Source: Oscillospiraceae bacterium
GTDB lineage: Bacteria; Bacillota; Clostridia; Oscillospirales; Oscillospiraceae
DNA: 64,000 nt
Assembly: GCA_902795045.1 (NCBI GenBank)
Contig: CADBJU010000013.1
Location: 28,170-92,169 of the forward strand
Direction: 5' to 3'
A program made the position numbers and the translations under genes. A model generated the notes under the pieces. The model searched no databases. It was not told the origin of the DNA and was given only the letters and a program-made list of their open reading frames with translations. Numbering within the stretch: position 1 is the first letter of the stretch; every line of letters begins with the position of its first letter. Shown here in pieces: positions 8,369-17,352 of the stretch.

Positions 8369-10249
8369 TTGCAATTGATTCGATATGACGCGGGCGCATG
8401 CGACGTGGCGGTTATAGGGGCGGGACACGCCGGGATCGAAGCCGCCCTGGCCTCCGCGCGCCTGGGGCTTGACACCGTGTGCTTCACGGTGAATCTCGAC
8501 AGCGTGGGCAACATGCCCTGCAACCCCGCCATCGGCGGCACGGGCAAGGGCCATCTGGTTCGGGAGCTGGACGCTCTCGGCGGAGAGATGGCGAAGGCGG
8601 CGGACAAAGCCTGCATCCAGTACCGCATGTTAAACCTCGGCAAGGGCCCGGCGGTACACTCCCTGCGTGCCCAGGCCGACCGGCGGCGCTACCAGCAGGT
8701 GATGAAGCACACGCTTGAACGGCAGGAAAACCTGCGCGTCAAGCAGGCCGAGGTCGTGGATATCGGTGTGGACGACACGGGCGCCGTGTGCGCGGTGACC
8801 ACCCACACGGGAGCGGTGTACCGCTGCCGGGCGGTCGTGATCGCCTCGGGCACTTACCTCGGCGGGCGCACCATTGTGGGTGAGGTCCTGCGGGATTCCG
8901 GCCCGGACGGACTTGCTCCCGCCCTTGCGCTGACTGATCGCCTGCGTGCGCTGGGCCTCTCCCTGCGCCGCTTCAAGACCGGCACGCCGCCCAGGGTCAA
9001 CGCCCGCACGGTGGACTTTTCCAAAATGGAATTACAGGAAGGAGACCCTGAGCCCGAGCCCTTCTCCTTCTCCACGGAGCATGTGCCGGAAAACCGCGCC
9101 GTCTGCTATCTCACCTATACCAACGAGCGCACCCACGACATCATCCGCTGTAACCTCGACCGCAGCCCCATCTATGCCGGGGTCATCGAGGGCGTGGGAC
9201 CGCGCTACTGCCCCAGCATCGAGACCAAGGTCATGACCTTCTCGGACAAGCCCCGTCACCAGCTCTTTGTGGAGCCGATGGGCCTTGAGACTGAGGAGCT
9301 ATACATCCAGGGCTTTTCCTCCTCCATGCCGGAGGAGATCCAGGTGCAGATGCTGCACACGATCCCCGGGCTTGAGCATGCGGAGATGACCCGCTGTGCC
9401 TACGCCATCGAGTATGACTGTGTCGACCCCACCGAGCTTTATGCCACGCTTGAGAGCAAAAAGGTCCCCGGCCTCTACGGCGCGGGGCAGTTCAACGGCT
9501 CCTCCGGCTATGAGGAGGCGGCGGTGCAGGGCTTTGTCGCGGGCGTCAACGCGGCGCGGAAGATCAGGGGAGAGAGCCCCTTCATCCTCCGCCGCTCGGA
9601 CGGCTACATCGGCACGCTCATCGACGATCTCGTCACCAAGGGCACCAACGAGCCCTACCGCATGATGACCTCCCGCAGTGAGTACCGGCTCTTGCACCGC
9701 CAGGACAACGCCGACTGGCGCCTTGCCGCTATCGGCCGGGAGATCGGCCTTGTGAGCGAGGAGCAATATCAGCGTGTGCTTGACAAGTATGCTGCCGTTG
9801 ACGCGGAACTGAACCGCCTGGAGAAGACCCACGTTCCGCCGACGGACGAACTCAACGCCATGCTCACGGCCAAGGGCACCGCACCTGTCGCCACGGGCTT
9901 TTCCCTGGCCGAGCTCATCCGTCGCCCGCAGATCGGCTATGCCGACACCGCGCCCTTCGACCCCGCGCGGCCGGAGCTTCCCAAAGCGGTCCGGCAGCAG
10001 GCGGAGATCCGCCTCAAGTATGAAGGCTACATCAAGCGCCAGCTCAGGCAGATCGAGGAGTTTTCCCGTCTTGAGGAAAAGAAGCTGCCCCGAGATATCG
10101 ACTACACTTCCATCGCGGGCCTACGGCTTGAAGCAAGAGAGAAGCTGGAAAAGATCAGGCCCGAGAACTTCGGCCAGGCAAGCCGCATCTCCGGCGTCTC
10201 CCCGGCGGACATCTCGGTGCTGATGGTTTATATGGAGGGGCGGAGATGA
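8369..10249 (+). CDS. mnmG: tRNA uridine-5-carboxymethylaminomethyl enzyme MnmG (GidA)
   Basis: 626 residues, the usual MnmG length. The FAD-binding [17 protein letters not shown] lies at about 17-33, the second family signature [20 protein letters not shown] near 370-390, and a helical C-terminal tRNA-binding domain ends the protein. With MnmE it installs cmnm5 at the wobble uridine U34 of several tRNAs, using FAD, tetrahydrofolate and glycine. The start codon is TTG (8369); AAGGA lies about 10 nt upstream, and an in-frame TTG at 8375 is an alternative. The stop overlaps the mnmA ATG. mnmE and rsmG, frequent neighbours, are absent. Confidence 0.93.
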   Translation: MQLIRYDAGACDVAVIGAGHAGIEAALASARLGLDTVCFTVNLDSVGNMPCNPAIGGTGKGHLVRELDALGGEMAKAADKACIQYRMLNLGKGPAVHSLRAQADRRRYQQVMKHTLERQENLRVKQAEVVDIGVDDTGAVCAVTTHTGAVYRCRAVVIASGTYLGGRTIVGEVLRDSGPDGLAPALALTDRLRALGLSLRRFKTGTPPRVNARTVDFSKMELQEGDPEPEPFSFSTEHVPENRAVCYLTYTNERTHDIIRCNLDRSPIYAGVIEGVGPRYCPSIETKVMTFSDKPRHQLFVEPMGLETEELYIQGFSSSMPEEIQVQMLHTIPGLEHAEMTRCAYAIEYDCVDPTELYATLESKKVPGLYGAGQFNGSSGYEEAAVQGFVAGVNAARKIRGESPFILRRSDGYIGTLIDDLVTKGTNEPYRMMTSRSEYRLLHRQDNADWRLAAIGREIGLVSEEQYQRVLDKYAAVDAELNRLEKTHVPPTDELNAMLTAKGTAPVATGFSLAELIRRPQIGYADTAPFDPARPELPKAVRQQAEIRLKYEGYIKRQLRQIEEFSRLEEKKLPRDIDYTSIAGLRLEAREKLEKIRPENFGQASRISGVSPADISVLMVYMEGRR

Positions 10250-11256
10250 GCAAGGTCGTACTGGGTTTTTCCGGCGGGGTGGACTCCGCCGTGTCCGCCG
10301 TGCTGCTTAAGAAGCAGGGCTTTGAGGTGCACGGGGTGTACCTCGACAATACCTCTGAGCAGGCAAGATGGGAGGCTGTTGTTTCAGCGGAGAAGATGGG
10401 TGTGGAGCTCACGGTGCTGGACGTACACAGCGAGCTGGAGGAAAAGGTCTGCCGCCCGTTTACGGACTGCTATCTCCGGGGCGAGACGCCGAATCCCTGC
10501 ATCCTCTGTAACCCCACCATGAAATTCCCCATGCTGCTCCGCGAAGCCGACCGCATCGGGGCGGAGCTTGTCGCCACCGGGCACTATGCCCGCGCGGAAA
10601 ACGGCGCGCTCTATAAGGGCATGCCGTCAAATGATCAGAGCTACATGCTCTGCCGCCTGACACGCGAGCAGGTTTCACGCCTGACTCTGCCGCTGGGCGG
10701 GTATGAGAAAAAACAGGTGCGGGCACTGGCGGAGGAATTCGGCCTGCCCGCCGCACATAAGAAGGACAGCATGGAGATCTGCTTCATCCCCGACAAGGAC
10801 TACGTGGGCTGGATCGAACGACGCGCTGTGCTTCCCGGACCGGGTGACTTCGTCTTCCACGGTGAGGTCATCGGACAGCATGAGGGCATCGTCCACTGGA
10901 CGGTGGGCCAGCGTATCCCGGGCCTGCATGACGGGCGCAAGCTCTATGTCTCCGGCATAGACGCGGAGAAGAACACGATCGAGCTTGCGCTCTGGGAAGA
11001 GCTTTTCAAGACGCAGTTTACGGCGGATGACTTCAACTGGCTCATCGATCCGCCGAAGAATTTCATCCCCGCCTCGGTCCGTGTGCGCCACACCAAGTGG
11101 GAGGAGCCGCCCTGCCGCGTCACGACCGAGGGGGAGAGCGCAGCCTGGATCATCTGCGAAACCCCTGTCCGCGCCCCGGCCCCCGGTCAGAGCGCGGTGC
11201 TGTACCAGGGCGAGCGCCTCATCGGCGGCGGCTTCATCGGACACTGGGCGAAATAA
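10246..11256 (+). CDS. mnmA: tRNA-specific 2-thiouridylase MnmA
   Basis: 336 residues with the PP-loop [19 protein letters not shown] at the N-terminus, the catalytic Cys in NPCILCN (near 87) and the second Cys in MEICFIPD (near 180), plus the C-terminal beta-barrel. MnmA thiolates C2 of the same wobble uridine U34 that MnmG modifies at C5. The two are joined by an ATGA overlap (10246-10249). At 336 residues it is slightly shorter than the common 355-370. A hairpin follows. Confidence 0.92.
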   Translation: MSKVVLGFSGGVDSAVSAVLLKKQGFEVHGVYLDNTSEQARWEAVVSAEKMGVELTVLDVHSELEEKVCRPFTDCYLRGETPNPCILCNPTMKFPMLLREADRIGAELVATGHYARAENGALYKGMPSNDQSYMLCRLTREQVSRLTLPLGGYEKKQVRALAEEFGLPAAHKKDSMEICFIPDKDYVGWIERRAVLPGPGDFVFHGEVIGQHEGIVHWTVGQRIPGLHDGRKLYVSGIDAEKNTIELALWEELFKTQFTADDFNWLIDPPKNFIPASVRVRHTKWEEPPCRVTTEGESAAWIICETPVRAPAPGQSAVLYQGERLIGGGFIGHWAK

Positions 11257-11284
11257 AAAACAGCGCGGCCATTCGGCCGCGCTG
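11255..11284 (-). terminator. Hairpin shared by mnmA and the symporter gene
   Basis: Arms CAGCGCGGCC (11261-11270) and GGCCGCGCTG (11275-11284) with an ATTC loop. On the minus strand it is followed by a run of six T residues (11260-11255), a good intrinsic terminator. On the plus strand only short T stretches follow, but it may also end mnmA transcripts. Confidence 0.8.
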
Positions 11285-11291
11285 AAATTGT

Positions 11292-12539
11292 TTATGTAGC
11301 TTGCTGATTCTTCTTTGCCATGGCCTTCTGGAGCCAATCCTTGCCGTCGTTGTAGCGGGAGACGATGAAGGAGGCCACATAGTCGCCGGCGGCGTTGACC
11401 ATGGTTGCAGGGGGATCGACGAGATCGCCGATGGCCTGCGCGATGGGGAAGGCGACTGCCAGCTGCTCGGGGAAGAACAGGGAGCAGAGCACCAGCTCGC
11501 CGGTGCCGCCGCCGCCGGGGATGCCGGACATGGCAACGGAGGAAACGGTGGCCACGATGATCGCGAGCAGCGCGTCGGTGGTGGCAAAGTCCTTGCCGAA
11601 CATGCCGAAGAGGAAGGCGACCTTGATGATGGCGCTCATGCCGGAGCCGTCCATGTTCATCGTCGCGCCCATGGGCAGAACGATGTCGGTCACGTCCTTG
11701 GAGATGCCGGTGTCCTCGGAGACCTCCATGTTGGTGGGGATGGTGGCGACGGAGGAGCAGGTGCCGAAGGCGACAGCCGCGGGACGGAACAGGTGCTGGA
11801 ACATGACCTTGACGGCGCCCGGGCCGCCGCCGAAGCGGGCGTAGAGCGGGAAGATCAGGAACATGTAGGCAAAGGCAACCACGTAGTAGAGGATGATGGC
11901 GCGAGCGTAGGAGGACACAAAGTCGGCGCCGTGGGCCGCGACCAGGGAGGCGAAGAAGCCGAAGAAGCCGATGGGGGCGTAGTAGCTGATGAGCTTGATG
12001 ACCTTCATGAGGACCTGGGTGATCTCATCGAGCAGGCCGGCCACCTTGGTCTTGGGTCCGCCGCACATCTGCACGCCGAAGCCGAAGAAGATGCCGGCGA
12101 TGATGAGCTGGAGGATGGAGCGGCGGCTCCAGAGCTCGGGGAAGTCGGGCTTGGTGAAGAAGCCGACGATCATCGCGCCCGCGGTCATGGGCTCGGAGGC
12201 ACCCGGCTCAAAGGCGGGCTCACCGGTGTAAACGGGGATGAAGCGTACCAGCACATACATGATAACGGAGGCAATGATGGTGGTGACCATGAAGGTGATG
12301 ACCGTCGTGCCCATCAGCTTGCCCGCACGCTTGGCGCTTTTCATGTTGGCGATGGAGGAGGAGATGGAGAAGAACACCATCGGCACCACCACGCAGAACA
12401 TCATGTTGATGAACAGCGTGCCGAGCGGCTCGAGCACCCCGGCATTGGGCCAGAGAAAGCCGACGATGATGCCGGCCACGATGCCGATGATCATGGAGAA
12501 GAAGAACCAGTTGTTCTTCAAAAAGCTGTTGGACTTCAT
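11292..12539 (-). CDS. Sodium:dicarboxylate/amino-acid symporter (SDF/DAACS family)
   Basis: 415 residues with eight or more membrane segments. The SDF-family signatures are present: the serine-rich loop (AVAFGTCSSVATIPTNME, a variant of the HP1 hairpin) and the substrate/sodium motif LPMGATMNMDGSGM. A glycine-rich HP2 loop follows (MSGIPGGGGTGEL). Members import C4-dicarboxylates, glutamate/aspartate or serine with Na+ or H+; the substrate is not determined here. ATG 12539 is chosen because AAAGGGG lies 8 nt upstream. It is divergent from an AraC-type regulator across a short region with an inverted repeat that overlaps both promoters. Confidence 0.92.
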   Translation of the reverse strand: MKSNSFLKNNWFFFSMIIGIVAGIIVGFLWPNAGVLEPLGTLFINMMFCVVVPMVFFSISSSIANMKSAKRAGKLMGTTVITFMVTTIIASVIMYVLVRFIPVYTGEPAFEPGASEPMTAGAMIVGFFTKPDFPELWSRRSILQLIIAGIFFGFGVQMCGGPKTKVAGLLDEITQVLMKVIKLISYYAPIGFFGFFASLVAAHGADFVSSYARAIILYYVVAFAYMFLIFPLYARFGGGPGAVKVMFQHLFRPAAVAFGTCSSVATIPTNMEVSEDTGISKDVTDIVLPMGATMNMDGSGMSAIIKVAFLFGMFGKDFATTDALLAIIVATVSSVAMSGIPGGGGTGELVLCSLFFPEQLAVAFPIAQAIGDLVDPPATMVNAAGDYVASFIVSRYNDGKDWLQKAMAKKNQQAT

Positions 12540-12578
12540 GGAGAAAACCCCTTTCAAATTGGTTTTTGCTTGTATGCT

Positions 12579-12606
12579 ATTATATTCAAATGTTTTGCAA
12601 AGTAAA
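12579..12606 (-). promoter_or_regulatory. Promoter of the symporter gene
   Basis: On the minus strand TATAAT lies at 12584-12579 with TTTACT 16 bp upstream (12606-12601). The -35 match is weak, as is common at activated promoters. The left operator half-site overlaps its spacer and -35. Confidence 0.6.
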
Positions 12607-12635
12607 TTGCAAACATTGCTTGATACTTTGCAAAA
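12593..12635. promoter_or_regulatory. Inverted-repeat operator between symporter and AraC genes
   Basis: TTTTGCAAAGTA (12593-12604) and TACTTTGCAAAA (12624-12635) are a perfect 12-bp inverted repeat with centres 31 bp apart, close to three helical turns. A further ATTGCAAAC lies between. Each arm overlaps one of the two divergent promoters. Binding by the adjacent AraC-type protein is an inference. Confidence 0.65.
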
Positions 12636-12648
12636 AATGCGGTATACT
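12620..12648 (+). promoter_or_regulatory. Promoter of the AraC-type regulator gene
   Basis: TTGATA (12620-12625), 17-bp spacer, TATACT (12643-12648). The right operator arm starts inside the -35 hexamer, consistent with autoregulation. Confidence 0.7.
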
Positions 12649-12685
12649 CAACAATGTAATGCGTTAAAGCGTCCGGAGGACTGTC

Positions 12686-13528
12686 ATGGCAGAGTCAAAC
12701 ATCAACCGCGCGGGCTATCTGCGCGAGAGCTTTCATTATTTTCATTTGAAGGATACGGCGGGCCAGGAGCTGGATTTTCACTTTCACGAATTTGACAAGC
12801 TGGTGATCCTCCTCGAGGGGAGCGTCAACTATCTCATTGAGGAGCAGAGCTACGCCCTGCCGCCGTGGTCGGTGCTGCTGGTGCGGCACCACGCCATCCA
12901 CAAGGCCGTCATCGACCGCAGCCGCCCCTATGAGCGCATCATCCTCTATCTCGACCGGCAGTATTTCGAGCGGGCCTTCCCCGGCGCGGGACTGATGGAC
13001 TGCTTCGACCAGGCGGACAGGCGCCGCCGCTATTTGCTCACCGCCACGGAGGAGCAGCTTTCGGAATTGAAGACCGCCATCGAAGCGTATGAGAAAGCCG
13101 CCTCGGACACCCGTCTCGGTGCCCAGACCATGCGCGAGACGCTCATCATCCAGCTGCTCATCCGGGTAAATCGCCTGCACGAGGCCGCGCCCGAGCGTCT
13201 GGAGGCCCGCGGCGACCCCAAGGTGCAGGAGGCCCTGAGCTACATCAACGAGCATTTCCGGGAAGCGCTCACGGTGGAAGCCCTGGCCGAGCGCGTCTAT
13301 CTGAGCCCCTACCATTTCATGCGCCTGTTCAAAGCGCAGACCGGCTCCACCGTCCACGCCTATGTGCGGCAGAAGCGGCTCATGCACGCCGCCCGCCTCA
13401 TCCGAGAGGGCACCCCCGCCGCCAAGGCTGCCGCCGACAGCGGCTTCGGGGACTACTCCGCCTTCCACCGGGCCTTCAAGGAGAGCTTCGGCATAAGCCC
13501 CGGCAAGATGCTGGGCAAGGGGGAATAA
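12686..13528 (+). CDS. AraC-family transcriptional regulator with cupin sensor
   Basis: 280 residues. The N-terminal half is an AraC-type cupin (HFHEFDKLVILLEGSVNYLI, then LPPWSVLLVRHHAIHK), and the C-terminal about 95 residues hold the double helix-turn-helix. The hallmarks are LAERVYLSPYHFMRLFKAQTG and the closing AAADSGFGDYSAFHRAFKES. It likely senses a small ligand and controls the divergent symporter and itself through the inverted repeat between them. ATG 12686 follows a GGAGG site (12676-12680). Confidence 0.9.
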   Translation: MAESNINRAGYLRESFHYFHLKDTAGQELDFHFHEFDKLVILLEGSVNYLIEEQSYALPPWSVLLVRHHAIHKAVIDRSRPYERIILYLDRQYFERAFPGAGLMDCFDQADRRRRYLLTATEEQLSELKTAIEAYEKAASDTRLGAQTMRETLIIQLLIRVNRLHEAAPERLEARGDPKVQEALSYINEHFREALTVEALAERVYLSPYHFMRLFKAQTGSTVHAYVRQKRLMHAARLIREGTPAAKAAADSGFGDYSAFHRAFKESFGISPGKMLGKGE

Positions 13529-13535
13529 AGGAAAT

Positions 13536-13561
13536 CCGCACGGCATTGTGCGGCTTTTCTT
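13536..13561 (+). terminator. Terminator of the AraC-type gene
   Basis: CCGCAC (13536-13541) pairs with GTGCGG (13548-13553), followed by CTTTTCTT. A short but GC-rich stem just after the stop. Confidence 0.7.
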
Positions 13562-13571
13562 CATACAACCT

Positions 13572-13678
13572 GACTATTCAGTCACCCCCGTCATTCCGAG
13601 CCAGTGACATCGGTCATTGGTTCGCAATGACACAGGACGGACCTTTTCACCGTTGAATAAGGCCAGGACTGAATAGTT
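13572..13678. repeat. MITE-like palindromic element, 107 bp
   Basis: Terminal inverted repeats ACTATTCAGTC (13573-13583) and GACTGAATAGT (13667-13677) enclose a second inverted pair (GTCATTCCGAGCCAGTGAC near 13590-13608, facing GGTCATTGGTTCGCAATGAC near 13613-13632). There is no coding capacity. The element ends directly against the stop codon (TAG on the minus strand, 13682-13680) of the following gene. Confidence 0.65.
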
Positions 13679-13679
13679 A

Positions 13680-14903
13680 CTATACGACCTGAAAAAGGTA
13701 AAACTTCAAATAGTCCGTCTCCGGCACGTTCCAGAGGATCGGGTGGTCCGGGGCCTGCTGGCGGGCCTCGATCTGCCGCAGCTCCACGCCCGCGTCCAGG
13801 GCCGCCGCGCGCAGCATTTTCTCAAACTGCTCTGCGGGCATAAAGTGGCTGCAGGAGGCGGTGGCAAAATACCCGCCGCGCGGCAGGGCCTTCAAGGCGC
13901 GGAGGTTTATCTCCTTATAGCCCTTCTCGGCGTTTTTGGCGGTCCTGCGGGACTTGGTGAAGGCCGGGGGATCAAGGATGATAAAATCGTAGTCGCCTTT
14001 TTTGATGGTCGGCAAAAGCTCGAACACATCCGCCGCCACAAAATCCATGCGCCCCTCGAGGCCGTTTCGTTTCGCGTTTGCCTCCGCCATGGCGATGGCC
14101 GATTCGGATACGTCCACGGCCGTAACGTGCGCAGCCCCGCCGTGGGCCGCGTTGAGGGCGAAAGAGCCGGTGTGTGTAAAGCAGTCGAGCACCCGGCGGC
14201 CCTGAGCCAGCCGCGCCACTGCCCGGCGGTTGTATTTCTGGTCGAGGAAGAAGCCGGTCTTCTGCCCGTTCTCCACATCGACGGCGTAGTATATGCCGTT
14301 TTCGCAGATCTCGGTCACGGCGCTCCCCGGCGCGCTCTCACCGGGCAGGACGTACCAGCCCTTGCCCTGCTCCAGCCCCTCGAGGGCGCGGATGGCGGCG
14401 TCGTTTCGCTCAAAGATGCCGGAGATCGTCTGCCCGTCCGCACGCAGCACCTCCGCAAGCAGCGGGAAGATCATATCTTTGAGCCGCTCCATCCCGACGG
14501 ACAGCGTCTGGGTCACAAGAAGATCCGAGAACCTGTCCACCGTGAGACCGGGGAAGCCGTCCGCCTCGCCGAAGATCACGCGGCAGCAGGCAAGGTCTTC
14601 CGCGTCCAGTACGGTCTTGCGGTAGTCCCAGGCGTATTGGATGCGCCGCCGCCAGAAGGCCTCGTCGAAGCGGTCGTTTGCGTTATGGGAGAGAAGGCGC
14701 AGGCCGATCTTGCTCTCGCGGCTGTATAGCCCCGTGCCGAGGTATTTGCCGCCCTCGCTCACGGCGTCGGCAAGCGCCCCGTTTTCCGGCTCCGCGCTCT
14801 TGGAAAGGATTTCCTCGGCGTAGATCCAGGGGTGCCCGCCCTCGACCCAGCGCGTCCCCTTTTTGCTCACGGTGAAAAGCGGATACTCCCGCGTCTGCTT
14901 CAT
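13680..14903 (-). CDS. Class I SAM-dependent rRNA methyltransferase, RlmI-like
   Basis: 407 residues: an N-terminal PUA domain (about 5-85), a middle domain, and a Rossmann methyltransferase domain. The SAM-binding motif I is DCFTHTGSFALNAA, followed by VTAVDVSESAI, with the motif IV DPPAF in FIILDPPAFTKSRR. The layout is that of RlmI, which makes m5C1962 in E. coli 23S rRNA; RlmK-like activity cannot be excluded. The start at 14903 is chosen for the GGAGG 11 nt upstream and because PUA homology begins there; the open frame runs further up through repeat DNA. It is transcribed alone. Confidence 0.88.
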   Translation of the reverse strand: MKQTREYPLFTVSKKGTRWVEGGHPWIYAEEILSKSAEPENGALADAVSEGGKYLGTGLYSRESKIGLRLLSHNANDRFDEAFWRRRIQYAWDYRKTVLDAEDLACCRVIFGEADGFPGLTVDRFSDLLVTQTLSVGMERLKDMIFPLLAEVLRADGQTISGIFERNDAAIRALEGLEQGKGWYVLPGESAPGSAVTEICENGIYYAVDVENGQKTGFFLDQKYNRRAVARLAQGRRVLDCFTHTGSFALNAAHGGAAHVTAVDVSESAIAMAEANAKRNGLEGRMDFVAADVFELLPTIKKGDYDFIILDPPAFTKSRRTAKNAEKGYKEINLRALKALPRGGYFATASCSHFMPAEQFEKMLRAAALDAGVELRQIEARQQAPDHPILWNVPETDYLKFYLFQVV

Positions 14904-14943
14904 AGTCCCTGCCTCCAGTTTCGTTTTTGGACATTCTAACATA

Positions 14944-15122
14944 GAAAGTGGAAAGTTAAAAGTGAAAAGTGAAGTGAAGGAGCGGCTCCGCCGCGTTTGA
15001 GAAACCCTCTCAGTCACGGCACACAGTGCCGCGACAGCTCCCCCAAAGGGGAAGCCGGGTTATACGCATCCTCGAAACGGACACCATATTTTCACTTTCC
15101 ACTTTTCACTCTTCACTTTTTT
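14944..15122. repeat. Composite intergenic repeat with GAAAGTG-rich ends
   Basis: Purine-rich GAAAGTGGAAAGTTAAAAG (from 14944) and pyrimidine-rich TTTTCACTTTCCACTTTTCA (from 15089) are imperfect inverted terminal repeats. The interior (15006-15058) carries a hairpin-forming CTCAGTCACGGC / GCCGCGACAGCTCCCC block similar in wording to repeats near 50790 and 60640. There is no gene. A similar GAAAGTGAAAATTGG stretch occurs at 29323-29355. Confidence 0.5.
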
Positions 15123-15129
15123 ATCAGGT

Positions 15130-15157
15130 TTGACTTTTGCGATTTCTGCTATATAAT
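15130..15157 (+). promoter_or_regulatory. SigA-type promoter of deoD
   Basis: TTGACT (15130-15135), 16-bp spacer, TATAAT (15152-15157), followed by an AAGGAGG ribosome site (15187-15193). Confidence 0.8.
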
Positions 15158-15200
15158 AATAGAAAACCACAACACAATAAAAATACAAGGAGGAATCACC

Positions 15201-15917
15201 ATGACCCCCCATAACAGTGCCAGACCCGGCGATTTCGCCAAGACCGTTTTGATGCCCGGCGACCCGCTGCGCTCCAAATTCATCGCGGAAAACTTCCTGA
15301 CCGACCCCGTACTCGTCAACAATGTGCGCGGCGTGCAGGGCTATACCGGCAAGTGGAAGGGCGTGCCGGTGAGCGTGATGGCCTCCGGCATGGGCATGCC
15401 CTCCATCGGCATCTACAGCTGGGAACTCTATGACTCCTACAATGTGGAGAACATCATCCGCATCGGCTCCGCCGGCGCGCTGCAGGACGACATCAATGTC
15501 ATGGACATTGTCATCGCCCAGGGCGCCTGCACAAACACCAACTATATGGAGCACTTTAATTTCCCCGGCACCTTCGCCCCCATTGCCGACCCCACGCTCC
15601 TGCGCCACGCCATGGACACCGCCGAGGAGCACGGCGCCACCTGGCATGTGGGCAACATCTACTCCTCGGATAACTTCTACCACCCCCAGGGCTACGAAGG
15701 TACGCTGGCCGTGCGCCGGATGGGCGTGCTGGCCGTCGAGATGGAGGCTGCCGCCCTCTACGCCAACGCCGCATATTTCGGCAAGCGCGCCCTGTGCATC
15801 TGCACCATCTCCGACCACCTGTTCAAGCAGGAGGAGCTGAGCGCCGAGGAGCGCCAGACCGGCTTCAACGAGATGATCAAAATCGCCCTGGATACGGCGG
15901 TCAAAATGGAGAAATAA
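15201..15917 (+). CDS. deoD: Purine-nucleoside phosphorylase, DeoD type
   Basis: 238 residues matching hexameric DeoD enzymes. The phosphate/nucleoside loop VLMPGDPLRSKFIAENFL lies at the N-terminus, MASGMGMPSIGIYSWEL near 64-80, the catalytic-region LAVEMEAAALY near 180, and ICTISDHLF near 200. It splits purine (deoxy)nucleosides with phosphate to base and (deoxy)ribose-1-phosphate for salvage. AAGGAGG lies 7 nt before the ATG. A membrane glycosyltransferase gene follows after only 19 bp, so they may share a transcript, though no functional link is evident. Confidence 0.94.
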   Translation: MTPHNSARPGDFAKTVLMPGDPLRSKFIAENFLTDPVLVNNVRGVQGYTGKWKGVPVSVMASGMGMPSIGIYSWELYDSYNVENIIRIGSAGALQDDINVMDIVIAQGACTNTNYMEHFNFPGTFAPIADPTLLRHAMDTAEEHGATWHVGNIYSSDNFYHPQGYEGTLAVRRMGVLAVEMEAAALYANAAYFGKRALCICTISDHLFKQEELSAEERQTGFNEMIKIALDTAVKMEK

Positions 15918-15936
15918 AAAACCAACGGAGTAAACC

Positions 15937-17352
15937 ATGGAAAAAGCGTCCGTCTTTTTCAAGCGGATCATGCTGGGCATCCTGCTTGCGGTGCTGGGAC
16001 TTACCCTGTGCCTCGTGGTGCGCGAAGGGCTCACCGCCCATTCCTACCTCCTGGCCCTGGTGCTGGGGGCCGGATGGGCGGCGGGCCTGTACTGGCTCCT
16101 GCGCCGCTATGCGCTCCCTGTACCGCGGCACGCGGCTCTATGGGCGATGGGCGTGTGCTTTATCATGAATCTCGCCTGGGTGCTTGCCGTGCGCATCGAG
16201 CCCTTCAGCGACTATCAGGAGTACTGGGACGTGGCCCGGGCGCTGGCAAACGGCACGGAGATCCCCGATGCCTGGTATGTCGCCATGTACCCCCACATCC
16301 TCGGCACCGCCACGATCCTCAGCGCGATGCAGCGCGTGTTCGGGGAGTCGGTTTTTGCGGTGACGGTGCTCAACGTCGTACTCACGACTTTAAGCTGCGG
16401 CCTTGTGTGGCTGCTTGCGAAAGAGCTTGCGGGTGAGCGGGCAGCGTTCCTTGCGGCGCTCTTGTGGGCATGTGCGCCCTGCAAGCTGATGCTCGGCTCG
16501 CTTGTGTTTTCCGAGCCGATCTATACCTTTTTGATCCTGCTGTTTTTCCTGCTGTTTCTGCGTCTGGAAAAGCTCATCGAAAAAGAGCCGCTGCCCGCGC
16601 TGCTGCTCGCGCTTGCGCTCGGGCTGCTGCTCGCGGCGATCAACCTGGTGCGCCCCATTGCGCTGATCCTCGTGATCGCGGCGGCGCTGTGGATCGTTTT
16701 CCTGCGGGGTGAGAAGGCAAAGAACGCCCGGCTCTGGGCGCTTTGGCTTGCGGCTTTTCTTGTGATGACGGCGGTGTTTCGCGTGTCCGGCTCGCTCTGG
16801 GACCGGCATGTGGAAAGGCTCCTCGGGCAGGAGATCGCGTCCGTGCCCTGGTATAACATTTACGTGGGCTTCAACGAGACCACCGGCGGCACCTACGCCG
16901 AGGAGGACATGGATCTGCTGACCGCCTACCTCAAGCAGGGCAAATCCGCGTCCGAGGCCCAGGAGAGCATGATCCCCCATCTGAAGGAGCGACTTGCCTC
17001 CGGCATCAACTTCCCGAAGCTGTTTGCGGTGAAGCTCTTCTCCTTCCTCGGCGCCGACCAGCTGGGCGGCTACACCTACCGCTTCACACGCTCGGAGCGC
17101 TTTGTGAAGCTCTGCATGGGCGTGTGCAATGTGTTTTACTACGGCGTGTTCCTCGCCGCCGTCGCGGGCATCATGCGCCTGTTCCGGTCAAGAGCGCTCG
17201 GCGCCGGATTGCTGCTGCCGCTCTACTTTCTGGGCCTGACGCTTGCCCACATGCTGGTGGAGGTCTCCGACCGCTACCACTATTCCCTGATCCCCATCCT
17301 CATCATCTTCGCCGCCCTCGGCTTTGCCGGGGAGGAAAGGAGAACGCAATGA
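15937..17352 (+). CDS. Multi-pass membrane glycosyltransferase, GT39/ArnT-like
   Basis: 471 residues with about ten membrane segments. An early acidic loop (RIEPFSDYQEYWDVARALAN, near 86-105) matches the first external loop of PMT/ArnT-type (GT-C) transferases, where an acidic residue is catalytic. Such enzymes move sugars from polyprenyl phosphate onto an acceptor outside the membrane. The next gene makes a polyprenyl-phosphate sugar transferase of the type that supplies these donors, and the two overlap by 4 bp, which supports a two-step glycosylation pathway. The acceptor is unknown. Confidence 0.75.
   Translation: MEKASVFFKRIMLGILLAVLGLTLCLVVREGLTAHSYLLALVLGAGWAAGLYWLLRRYALPVPRHAALWAMGVCFIMNLAWVLAVRIEPFSDYQEYWDVARALANGTEIPDAWYVAMYPHILGTATILSAMQRVFGESVFAVTVLNVVLTTLSCGLVWLLAKELAGERAAFLAALLWACAPCKLMLGSLVFSEPIYTFLILLFFLLFLRLEKLIEKEPLPALLLALALGLLLAAINLVRPIALILVIAAALWIVFLRGEKAKNARLWALWLAAFLVMTAVFRVSGSLWDRHVERLLGQEIASVPWYNIYVGFNETTGGTYAEEDMDLLTAYLKQGKSASEAQESMIPHLKERLASGINFPKLFAVKLFSFLGADQLGGYTYRFTRSERFVKLCMGVCNVFYYGVFLAAVAGIMRLFRSRALGAGLLLPLYFLGLTLAHMLVEVSDRYHYSLIPILIIFAALGFAGEERRTQ

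Noticed and set aside
11301-12605. 434-codon open frame antisense to the symporter gene
   Set aside because: Its His/Gly/Asp-rich composition is the complement of membrane-protein codons.
17124-17348. N-terminal extension of the GT2 gene
   Set aside because: It overlaps the previous gene by over 200 bp; the GT-A domain starts at 17349 with its own ribosome site.
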